From positions 1 to 8,265 of the forward strand of contig QQSG01000076.1 in assembly GCA_003602665.1 (NCBI GenBank): a DNA stretch of 8,265 bases, in the 5' to 3' direction. This stretch comes from Candidatus Poseidoniales archaeon. GTDB taxonomy: Archaea; Thermoplasmatota; Poseidoniia; Poseidoniales; Poseidoniaceae. Shown here one piece after another: positions 1 to 5,841 of the stretch. Below the pieces are notes generated by a model. The model was not told where the DNA came from, ran no database searches, and saw only the letters and a list, made by a program, of their open reading frames with translations. Positions within the stretch are counted from its first letter, which is position 1, and each line of letters begins with the position of its first letter. The position numbers were made by a program, and so were the translations under genes.

Positions 1-455
1 TTGCCGTACTTCTGCTTGATTGGCCATAGCAAACGTCGAGCTTTGGCGAGGTTGCCGTTGTCTGGCCAGCGGTTGAGAGGTGCGAATCGCTGTGCTCCGG
101 TTCCGCCGCCACCACGGCCATCGCCAGTTCGGTAGGTTCCAGCAGCGTGCCATGTCATTCGAATGAAGAAAGGACCGTAGTGACCATAGTCAGCAGGCCA
201 CCAGTCTTGACTGTCGGTCATTAATGAGTGAAGATCCTTCTTCAAACCCTCGTAATCGAGACTCTTGAAAGCCTCTGCATAATCAAAATCTGGATTCATT
301 GGGTTTGACTTTGTGCTGTGCTGATGAAGGATATTCAGGTTGAGGTTTTTTGGCCACCAATCGTTATTCGTCATACCAGTACTTGGCGCGCTGATTGCAC
401 CACCATGCATTACTGGACATTTTGCCTCTGCGTTATTTGTATCCATACCCTTCAT
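1..455 (-). CDS. katG: Catalase-peroxidase KatG, N-terminal part (cut by the window edge)
   Basis: KatG is a class I haem peroxidase that breaks down hydrogen peroxide by catalase and peroxidase activity. Only the first 151 residues are present and the frame is open at base 1. KatG hallmarks are visible: a CPVMHGG segment (residues 13-19), NDWWPKNLNLNILHQHS (31-47), MTDSQDWWPADYGHYGP (79-95) and the distal haem pocket FIRMTWHAAGTYRTGDGRGG. The catalytic residues Arg99, Trp102 and His103 have the same spacing as in characterised KatG; the Trp is the one that forms the Met-Tyr-Trp adduct. No signal peptide is seen, so it is probably cytoplasmic. The ATG at 455 is chosen because GAGGGC (461-466, minus strand) sits 5 nt upstream; the ATG at 446 is an alternative. 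It is transcribed divergently from the small ORF at 668. The proximal His and the C-terminal domain lie outside the window. The family call is near certain. Confidence 0.96.
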   Translation of the reverse strand, partial: MKGMDTNNAEAKCPVMHGGAISAPSTGMTNNDWWPKNLNLNILHQHSTKSNPMNPDFDYAEAFKSLDYEGLKKDLHSLMTDSQDWWPADYGHYGPFFIRMTWHAAGTYRTGDGRGGGGTGAQRFAPLNRWPDNGNLAKARRLLWPIKQKYG

Positions 456-484
456 TTTTCGCCCTCAAAGTCGCTAGTCAAATC

Positions 485-494
485 TCTTATATGA
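485..494 (-). promoter_or_regulatory. Candidate TATA box for katG
   Basis: Read on the minus strand this is TTCATATAAG, an archaeal TATA-like element whose centre lies about 34 nt upstream of the chosen katG start. A transcript beginning about 27 nt downstream would have a leader of only about 8 nt. This is prediction from spacing only; the surrounding sequence is AT-rich, so a chance match is possible. Confidence 0.4.
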
Positions 495-537
495 ACATGT
501 AGTCATTCCGATTCGCCTTACAAAAATCATCTTGTAA

Positions 538-636
538 ATTTCGATTTTTATTTGTTAACAAGTTCGTAAAATTGCGGTTTTTATTTCATTAAAAACGTTC
601 AAAAAATACGACTTTTGTCTAAATCATTACGCGTTT
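538..636. repeat. Degenerate tandem repeat, about 33-34 nt period, three units
   Basis: In the AT-rich spacer between katG and the small plus-strand ORF, three successive stretches share a pattern of CG, then a purine or A, a T-run, ATTT or GTCT, TTA/TAA, A-rich sequence and GTT. The CG that opens each unit falls at 542, 575 and 609, giving spacings of 33 and 34 nt. Units one and two share most positions; the third is weaker. About three helical turns per unit would place a bound regulator on the same face of the DNA, so an operator array for katG or the small ORF is conceivable. AT-rich low complexity could also produce this by chance. Confidence 0.3.
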
Positions 637-667
637 CATTTATGAATGGACTGTTCTTGGAAGTAAT

Positions 668-814
668 ATGAACCGACGCACATCTCAGAATCAACGCAAA
701 GGTCGACTTTCAAACGTTCTCCGACGCAAACCAAAAAAGAAGGTTGTAGAACAGGCCAAGGAAGAACCTGTTGATGCTTCCTGCCAAACTCAAGGCTGCG
801 GTTGCGGCAACTGA
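668..814 (+). CDS. Small basic protein with Cys-rich C-terminal tail, 48 aa, function unknown
   Basis: ATG at 668 and TGA at 812-814 bound a 48-residue frame. The first 25 residues are strongly basic (MNRRTSQNQRKGR start, then RRKPKKK at 19-25). A short acidic link follows, and the protein ends CQTQGCGCGN, with Cys39, Cys44 and Cys46. GGAAG at 659-663 is a plausible Shine-Dalgarno sequence 4 nt before the start, and TTTATGAA at 639-646 could be a TATA-like element. The combination suggests nucleic-acid or membrane-surface contact plus a small metal or Fe-S site, but no family is recognised. Its last 25 bases overlap the 3' end of the convergent MFS gene. The skewed composition and start signal favour a real gene; the short length leaves doubt. 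Confidence 0.5.
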   Translation: MNRRTSQNQRKGRLSNVLRRKPKKKVVEQAKEEPVDASCQTQGCGCGN

Positions 815-2958
815 TTATTATCAGGCAACGTCCGATTCGTCTCGTCGGGATCGATCATCACCGCTACCAGAATGACGAATGTTTCAAGCAGTCCTGCGAG
901 CAAAAACAGCGTAGGATAATCGAAACGTGTGGCAAAAGGGTCTGTAAGTTGATATCCAATTATCGCTGAAAGGTTCATCATAGCCATATATCCTGTGAAC
1001 TGTGTGCCCCCAACCTTACCCCAAGTCACTTTCATCATCAACGAGTATGTGTTGATTGCCACCATAGCCCAAGCTGTTGTATGGAGGCACCAGATTGACA
1101 TCATGAAGAGTTCACTTCCCCACAGCGGCTCAGTTAACCCCCATATCACATTGAGAATTGCGGCGGCTAGTGCAGAATAAATGATGACAAGTTTTCCTCC
1201 AAACTGTTTCCCTAGTTGTCCTCCAATCATGTATCCAATCATCGTAACGATCAGGATGAGGCCGCCCTTGGTGGCATTGAATTGCTCTTCAGACCAGCCT
1301 AATTCTCGGACAAACAAAAGTGGTAGGACTGGAATGAGGAAGAAAGAGAGGGACATAACGAGACTGAGTCCGATTCCCAATTGGGCCGAGCGGAGTGAGA
1401 ATGCAGTTTTCACATCTGAGATAATATCCTTGATGTCTCTCTTTTCATCGACTTCTTCATGAAGTTGAATCTCTGAATCCTCACTCCAAGGGAACCGCTT
1501 CTCTCCGGGCCGCTCGGTCATGAATAATGGAACGAGCATGATGATGACGAGAATTGGAATTTGCAAGAAAATGGCTCCTTTTATGCCTACGAAACCGATG
1601 ATTGTACCTAGCCCCGCGCCTCCAATAATACCTCCAACTGCTTTGGCAGTGAACATGTAACTGTTGACCTTTTCAAGCTCATTTGGTTTGAGCACATCAA
1701 CTGCTAAAGCATCTGTACTTACATCTTGAAGCGATGTGAAAATATTGTAAATCAAAAACATCGTTGCGATAACGGTCAAATCACTGGTTGGATCTGGAAT
1801 GAAAAGCATTGCAGATAAGGAAAGAATCATTCCGAACTGAGCAATGAGAACCCACGGCCTCCTCCTCCCCATTTTTGGATATTGGAATCGATCAATGACT
1901 GGGCCCCAAAGGAATTTCAAAGACCATGGAAGTGTTCCTAGAGTAAGCAGTAACGCTAATTCTCCGGCAGCAACACCTTCTACAGCAAGGAACGTCACGA
2001 ACGTTACAGTGATGAAACCCCAAGGAATTCCTTGAGCCACATACAACGCGCACAGCGTTAACACTCTTGCACGATAACTGTCTTGCAATGTTTTTCCTTC
2101 AGATGGTTGCTCAATATGTTCGATTTCTTCTGATTCCTCTTCAAGGACAACACCAAGTTGGAAACGTTCACTCCTCATCGTAATGAAACCAACGAACAAG
2201 AAAATACCGATGAACCAAGGTGAAAAGAGCAGTATTGAAATGTCGCCTTCACCAACTGAAAGCGCTGTTGCTTCGCTATCATCGACGGGTTGATTTGGAT
2301 TTAATGCACCAGGGTCTGAAGCATTCAGAATAGGGAATACTCCTTCTACAGTCAAACCGGCAGTGTTGTCCGAGTAATACATACGGAATTTTGGCTCACA
2401 CCCGGCAATGAGTTTAGCAGGATCGAGACATTCCACTGTTGTTGGCCCAGGTTTGTTAAATTGGACCTGTAAGACAGGAAGGGTGCCTTCTTCCCAATAG
2501 GACATGTTCTCAGTGACTTGAATATTCCAGTTAATCTGCTCATCTTCGTATGTTGGAATGCTGAATTCTTTTTGAGCAAGAAGTTCAGAATCCTTGCTGA
2601 ACGAAAGAACAAGATCTTCACCACTGTTTTCTGTTGATTGAATCAAAAACCCAAGACTTAGGGAAATGCTTCCTTCAGGATTGAGAAACATTTCTTGTGT
2701 AAGCGATTCAGTTAAGGAGCAAGAAAAATCAATGTTTTCTGTTTCATCGATTTCACCAAATCCTAATTCTGTAGTTTCATCCGGTGAAAAGTGGGTGAAA
2801 CAAGTTCCACTTGCAAGGGAAGCATCTCCCCAGAGATACATCGTATCATTTTCTGGACTGGGCTGTTGGTCATTTGAGACTTGTGCAGATGCAACAGATA
2901 CAGACAACGTGGTGAGGAGTAGAACACAAAATCCAACGCAAATCGCACGATTTTTCAT
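790..2958 (-). CDS. AmpG/SLC33-like MFS permease with an N-terminal secreted ectodomain
   Basis: A 722-residue membrane protein in two parts. Residues 1-25 are a signal peptide (hydrophobic core, cleavage likely after ASA). Residues 26-238 form an extracytoplasmic, beta-rich looking domain of no recognised family, with four cysteines (53, 80, 177, 187) that could form two disulfides, and sequons such as N38, N151 and N212. A helix at about 240-260 and an acidic cytoplasmic linker (261-295) lead to a 12-helix major facilitator domain (about 298-702). Family features are LYVAQGIPWGF (305-315), the DRF...GRRRPW loop (356-369) and QDVSTDALAVDVL (411-423). These resemble AmpG muropeptide permeases and SLC33 acetyl-CoA transporters, which are solute-proton symporters. 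The substrate here cannot be read. The ATG at 2958 is fixed by the signal peptide; a GGGGG tract lies about 11 nt upstream. It lies 84 nt downstream of the metallo-hydrolase. A T-run on the minus strand near 733-740 may help termination. Confidence 0.85.
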   Translation of the reverse strand: MKNRAICVGFCVLLLTTLSVSVASAQVSNDQQPSPENDTMYLWGDASLASGTCFTHFSPDETTELGFGEIDETENIDFSCSLTESLTQEMFLNPEGSISLSLGFLIQSTENSGEDLVLSFSKDSELLAQKEFSIPTYEDEQINWNIQVTENMSYWEEGTLPVLQVQFNKPGPTTVECLDPAKLIAGCEPKFRMYYSDNTAGLTVEGVFPILNASDPGALNPNQPVDDSEATALSVGEGDISILLFSPWFIGIFLFVGFITMRSERFQLGVVLEEESEEIEHIEQPSEGKTLQDSYRARVLTLCALYVAQGIPWGFITVTFVTFLAVEGVAAGELALLLTLGTLPWSLKFLWGPVIDRFQYPKMGRRRPWVLIAQFGMILSLSAMLFIPDPTSDLTVIATMFLIYNIFTSLQDVSTDALAVDVLKPNELEKVNSYMFTAKAVGGIIGGAGLGTIIGFVGIKGAIFLQIPILVIIMLVPLFMTERPGEKRFPWSEDSEIQLHEEVDEKRDIKDIISDVKTAFSLRSAQLGIGLSLVMSLSFFLIPVLPLLFVRELGWSEEQFNATKGGLILIVTMIGYMIGGQLGKQFGGKLVIIYSALAAAILNVIWGLTEPLWGSELFMMSIWCLHTTAWAMVAINTYSLMMKVTWGKVGGTQFTGYMAMMNLSAIIGYQLTDPFATRFDYPTLFLLAGLLETFVILVAVMIDPDETNRTLPDNNQLPQPQP

Positions 2959-2971
2959 GTGAATTTCATTA

Positions 2972-3016
2972 CCCCCTGTGAAACCCTTCCGTTAGTAGTA
3001 TGAAAAATTTCAGGGG
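2972..3016 (-). promoter_or_regulatory. Imperfect inverted repeat covering the ribosome binding site of the MFS gene
   Basis: On the minus strand, CCCCTGAAA (3016-3008) can pair with TTTCACAGGGG (2983-2973) with a two-base bulge and a loop of about 24 nt. The second arm is part of the G-rich tract that is the only Shine-Dalgarno-like sequence before the MFS start at 2958. If both arms are in the transcript, the hairpin would mask the binding site. It could instead be a DNA operator or chance. There is no T-run directly after it, so it does not look like an intrinsic terminator of the upstream gene. Confidence 0.3.
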
Positions 3017-3042
3017 ATTCGTGAGGATTCGCAATCTCAAAT

Positions 3043-4470
3043 TCATTCTTCTTCTTTCGAAATGGTTCCTGTTGAGGCCAATCGTTGGATATTGACCATA
3101 GCCAAACTCGCAATCAAAGAAAATGGAATCATAAAACCGACAAAGGAACTTACTTTCAGCCAGGGAGGGGATGGAATCTCAACATCTCTCCACCAACGAG
3201 TATCAGGATTCTCTCCTCCAAGCACAAATGTATCTCCAATGTATGGAGTCGAAACTGTTTGGTTCAGCAATTCACCTGCAGCCGTTACTCGCTCAAGAGG
3301 AGCATCCCATTTGTGAAGAGAAAGGACATACTTCGTATTGTGAATTGGAAGGATTGTTGATGCGTTGAGATCGATGGAGGCTTGTACTGATTGCTCTGGG
3401 AACATATGGATACTTGACCACGCTTCGTTATATTGCCCAGCCTCGATGATAGCAATATCGAAAGGACCGTACTTCTCTCCAATCTTTGCGTATTCCTCCG
3501 AATAGCCACTGTCTCCACTGAAGAAGATCTTATGCCCATTGAAATCCAAAACCCAAGAGCCCCAAAGCGTATTATCGCCTGAAATTCCACGTCCACTGAA
3601 GTGTTGTGATGGCGTGAGGGCTATGAAAAATTCAGAAGAGACATTGTGCTCATCGTACCAATCGAACTCTTGAACCTCATGTGATGGAATGTCCCATGTT
3701 GTCAGATGAGATTTCACACCAAGTGGTACGAAAAATTGTGCTCCTTCAAGCGATTGTATCGTTTTCATATCCAAATGGTCATAATGGTCATGAGAAATGA
3801 AAACATAATCCACTCGAGGTAAATCCTCAAGCTCATATGTGTATTCATATGCAAAAGGAGAGGGGCCGAAAATGAGAGGATCGAGCCCCCCTTCACCAAA
3901 AACTGGATCCATCAAAATCGTCGTGTTGTGTGATTGGATGAGAATGGTTGAATGTCCAAACCATGTAACGCTCACATCTGATTCATTCAACAACATGTTT
4001 TGATATTCTTTTGTTGGAAGGATGACATTTGGATTTCGATCATCATCTCCAACCATGTACTCGAGCATCGTACCAAAAAATGAACCCGTTGAAACACTTG
4101 TTTCATTCAAATTATTGAACTTCCCGTCGTAGTAATGGGGTGAATCAAATGAACCCGGTTCGCCTCCAACCTGAGGCGAAAGATTGAGGAAAGCTGTTGC
4201 TGAAAGAAGAATAATGACAACGAAAAACAGAACCATCGATGAAAATATCTTTGCTTTCCGTTTGAAACTTGGATTCGAAACATCCGTTTCTTTTCTGGTG
4301 AAAACGGAGGTCCTGCACAGCAGATTGATGCTTCCTCGAGTAAGAAGAACCAAGATGATAAAGAAATTTAGAGATTGTAAATTGTTGCGATAAAACCACA
4401 ACATAACCGTAAGAAGAAGAAGAATCTTTCCTATTGATTTCAATCTTGAATGATAGACATCAAGCGTCAT
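3043..4470 (-). CDS. Membrane-anchored metallo-beta-lactamase-fold hydrolase, NAPE-PLD/UlaG-like
   Basis: A 475-residue protein with three N-terminal membrane segments (about 14-27, 34-52, 75-96), a catalytic domain (about 105-425) and one C-terminal membrane segment (about 440-461). The domain matches the N-acyl-phosphatidylethanolamine phospholipase D branch of the COG2220 metallo-hydrolases: SPHYYDGKFNN (110-120), TWFGHST, SHDHYDHLD, TPSQHFSGRG, LWGSWV and FSGDSGY. The full zinc set is present: His227, His229, Asp231, His232, His290, Asp320 and His377, plus His355. The 22-residue spacing from His355 to His377 is as I recall for human NAPE-PLD. All six NxS/T sequons of this protein (N122, N162, N182, N276, N369, N403) fall in the catalytic domain, suggesting it faces outside; this is inference. 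The ATG at 4470 has GGTGA (4475-4479) 4 nt upstream. It lies 41 nt after the spt5 fusion gene. It should cleave a phosphodiester or similar ester; the substrate is unknown. Confidence 0.88.
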   Translation of the reverse strand: MTLDVYHSRLKSIGKILLLLTVMLWFYRNNLQSLNFFIILVLLTRGSINLLCRTSVFTRKETDVSNPSFKRKAKIFSSMVLFFVVIILLSATAFLNLSPQVGGEPGSFDSPHYYDGKFNNLNETSVSTGSFFGTMLEYMVGDDDRNPNVILPTKEYQNMLLNESDVSVTWFGHSTILIQSHNTTILMDPVFGEGGLDPLIFGPSPFAYEYTYELEDLPRVDYVFISHDHYDHLDMKTIQSLEGAQFFVPLGVKSHLTTWDIPSHEVQEFDWYDEHNVSSEFFIALTPSQHFSGRGISGDNTLWGSWVLDFNGHKIFFSGDSGYSEEYAKIGEKYGPFDIAIIEAGQYNEAWSSIHMFPEQSVQASIDLNASTILPIHNTKYVLSLHKWDAPLERVTAAGELLNQTVSTPYIGDTFVLGGENPDTRWWRDVEIPSPPWLKVSSFVGFMIPFSLIASLAMVNIQRLASTGTISKEEE

Positions 4471-4495
4471 GTATTCACCTTGAAAATCTCGTTCA

Positions 4496-4505
4496 ATTAT
4501 TTAAA
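4496..4505 (-). promoter_or_regulatory. Possible TATA box for the metallo-hydrolase gene
   Basis: TTTAAATAAT on the minus strand occupies most of the 41-nt gap after the spt5 fusion gene, centred about 30 nt before the start codon. It could give the hydrolase (and perhaps the permease) a promoter separate from secE-spt5. The predicted start would leave a nearly leaderless mRNA, which sits awkwardly with the good GGTGA site at 4475-4479, so read-through from upstream may be the main source of transcript. Confidence 0.3.
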
Positions 4506-4511
4506 CGAAGT

Positions 4512-5429
4512 TCAAACGATACGATCGATGACACGCACGTGGTCTCCACGCATGTTGAGCGTCATTGGAATCGGTTGTTCGTAGAGTTCCATGCTGACTT
4601 CTTCCTTGGTTTCGGAAACACTTGTTACACGAGCCTTTTCGCCCTTGAATGCACCTGAAACAATTTCGACGATGCATCCAACTTCGATTCCAGAGGTAAC
4701 GGCCTTTGGTTCCAAGTATGGCAAGATATCCAACAATGGAGCTTCTCCAGGAAGAACGGTCTTCGCGTTCTTCAATGGTGTTTGAGTAATTCCTCTTCGA
4801 GCGCTTGGGTCACGGCCACCGGAGCGGCCAATCAACTTCTCAACGTGGTGAAGTGCACTTGATTCAACAAAGAGATATCCTCGCATGTTATTTGGATGAA
4901 GTACTGAGAAGATTTCTCCCTGAAGCGCAGTTAATGAACCGCTTCCATGGAGTCGTGCATACATTTCATCAGCAACACGTTGTTCTGAACCAATTGCTGT
5001 TTTGACGATGTAAAGGAAAGAACCAACTGAACCATACATTTCACGGAACAGTTTCTCAGAGCCTTCCATCTCATCCATGTTTGAAAAGACACAGTTGTAG
5101 TCAAGCAACTTACCGGGGTCGATCCATTCATGAGATACGTAGCGTCCTGTTGGCGTTACTTCATCTGAACTGGTTGCAACAAGAATAGGCATGACGTCGA
5201 CGAGGGAACGACCCATGTCAATACCACGCTCTGGACCTGTTCCAACATAATCGAGAGTTTCGAGAGGGAGTCCTGTTGCTTCAGAAACACGGGCAAGGAC
5301 TTCTTCTGGAGTAGATCCAGCACCCCAAACACCATCCCAAAGACCTGGGAAATCATTGTCTTCTTTGCTTCGGTTAAGAAGCAGCAACTTTTCTTCAAAT
5401 CGTACAAAAACAATAAACGCTTCAGTCAT
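4512..5429 (-). CDS. spt5: Transcription elongation factor Spt5 fused to an N-terminal degenerate Nudix domain
   Basis: Spt5 (archaeal NusG homologue) clamps RNA polymerase with Spt4 and promotes processive elongation. In this 305-residue protein, residues about 136-236 are the NGN domain (YIVKTAIGSEQRVADEMYAR; NNMRGYLFVES) and about 247-303 the KOW domain (VGCIVEIVSGAFKGEKARV, ending GDHVRVID). Archaeal Spt5 is usually about 150 residues; here about 130 extra precede it. They look like a Nudix fold: LLLLNRSKEDNDFPGLWDG, then a Nudix-box-like GAGSTPEEVLARVSEATGL (about 36-54), and HEWIDPGKLLDYN (100-112). Against the consensus GX5EX7REUXEEXGU, the RE pair reads AR, EE reads EA, and one residue is missing, so metal-dependent hydrolysis is unlikely. 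A TTG at 5432 directly precedes the ATG at 5429; the ATG is preferred because GGTGAT (5435-5440) lies 5 nt from the TTG and 8 nt from the ATG. The gene starts 20 nt after the secE stop, suggesting one operon. Confidence 0.93.
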   Translation of the reverse strand: MTEAFIVFVRFEEKLLLLNRSKEDNDFPGLWDGVWGAGSTPEEVLARVSEATGLPLETLDYVGTGPERGIDMGRSLVDVMPILVATSSDEVTPTGRYVSHEWIDPGKLLDYNCVFSNMDEMEGSEKLFREMYGSVGSFLYIVKTAIGSEQRVADEMYARLHGSGSLTALQGEIFSVLHPNNMRGYLFVESSALHHVEKLIGRSGGRDPSARRGITQTPLKNAKTVLPGEAPLLDILPYLEPKAVTSGIEVGCIVEIVSGAFKGEKARVTSVSETKEEVSMELYEQPIPMTLNMRGDHVRVIDRIV

Positions 5430-5434
5430 CAATA

Positions 5435-5440
5435 ATCACC
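5435..5440 (-). promoter_or_regulatory. Strong Shine-Dalgarno site at the fused Nudix-Spt5 start
   Basis: GGTGAT on the minus strand is fully complementary to the archaeal 16S rRNA 3' tail. It sits just before the TTG/ATG start of the full-length fusion. No comparable site was seen ahead of the internal Met codons near the NGN domain (for example residue 118), so the sequence favours translation of the whole fusion rather than a stand-alone Spt5. Confidence 0.6.
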
Positions 5441-5449
5441 AACCAATCC

Positions 5450-5716
5450 TCAGATTCCGAATACATCGTGAATCAACCAAGGAAGGAAATTGTCCATGAG
5501 GACGAGCAAAATAAATCCAATTGCTCCAAGAACAAACAGACCAATACCACAGATAATGCTGGTTTGCTTGAATTCTTGCGGCGTCGGCTTGCGCGCCATT
5601 CGAATAATTCGAGCCCATGACCCGCGAGAAATCTTACGGAACTGGGCTTCTATCCAGTCTTGACGGTCCTGAACAGCATCCTCGAATGTGCGTGAATCAT
5701 CTTTTTTATCCGACAT
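5450..5716 (-). CDS. secE: Preprotein translocase subunit SecE/Sec61-gamma
   Basis: An 88-residue single-span protein that clamps the SecY channel of the Sec translocon in the cytoplasmic membrane. Residues 1-18 are acidic and polar. An amphipathic region follows with FRKISRGSWARIIRMARKPTP (about 26-46), the basic surface helix typical of SecE. One membrane helix spans about 53-75 (SIICGIGLFVLGAIGFILLVLM), and the C-terminus is short (DNFLPWLIHDVFGI). The motif ARKPTPQEFKQTS just before the helix is characteristic of archaeal/eukaryotic Sec61-gamma, and the position directly upstream of spt5 is the conserved archaeal arrangement. The ATG at 5716 is chosen over an in-frame ATG at 5866 because GAGGTTG (minus strand, 5721-5727) lies 4 nt upstream, a TATA box precedes it, and the longer form would overlap dnaJ and add 50 unrelated residues. 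Confidence 0.93.
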   Translation of the reverse strand: MSDKKDDSRTFEDAVQDRQDWIEAQFRKISRGSWARIIRMARKPTPQEFKQTSIICGIGLFVLGAIGFILLVLMDNFLPWLIHDVFGI

Positions 5717-5752
5717 GGTACAACCTCGTGCTTTCCTACCGACCCAACCCCC

Positions 5753-5760
5753 TATTATAA
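5753..5760 (-). promoter_or_regulatory. TATA box of the secE-spt5 operon
   Basis: TTATAATA on the minus strand is a good archaeal TATA element, about 37-44 nt upstream of the secE ATG. Initiation about 27 nt downstream would start near 5730, giving a leader of some 13 nt that includes the GAGGTTG binding site. Spacing, element and ribosome site agree with each other, which makes this the best supported promoter in the window. Confidence 0.55.
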
Positions 5761-5814
5761 CCGCTTCCACGCGAATCGGTTTCCAAAGCAGAGCAATATT
5801 CGGCAAGAGTTGAT

Positions 5815-5823
5815 GAGGGGTGA
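5815..5823 (+). promoter_or_regulatory. Strong Shine-Dalgarno site 18 nt upstream of dnaJ, facing an overlapping 14-codon ORF
   Basis: GAGGGGTGA is close to a perfect anti-16S sequence, but its distance to the dnaJ ATG at 5842 is 18 nt, too far for normal use. It is ideally placed (4-nt spacer) for the ATG at 5828, which opens a 14-residue frame (MPYLVWLRPTLMQP, stop at 5870-5872) overlapping the start of dnaJ in another frame. It may be a leader peptide controlling dnaJ, or the site may serve dnaJ through local folding. AATATT at 5795-5800 is a weak TATA candidate. Confidence 0.35.
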
Positions 5824-5841
5824 ACGGATGCCTTACCTTGT

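Noticed and set aside
642..671. Nine-codon ORF (MNGLFLEVI) ending in an ATGA overlap with the 48-aa ORF
   Set aside because: The overlap looks like translational coupling, but the frame is too short and lacks a ribosome site, so chance is more likely.
2666..2962. 98-codon plus-strand frame antisense to the MFS ectodomain
   Set aside because: No ribosome site or family features; the opposite strand has a clear signal peptide and long frame.
4512..5078. Stand-alone Spt5 from an internal Met near residue 118
   Set aside because: No Shine-Dalgarno or TATA-like sequence was seen before it and the frame is continuous with the Nudix-like part, which has a strong site.
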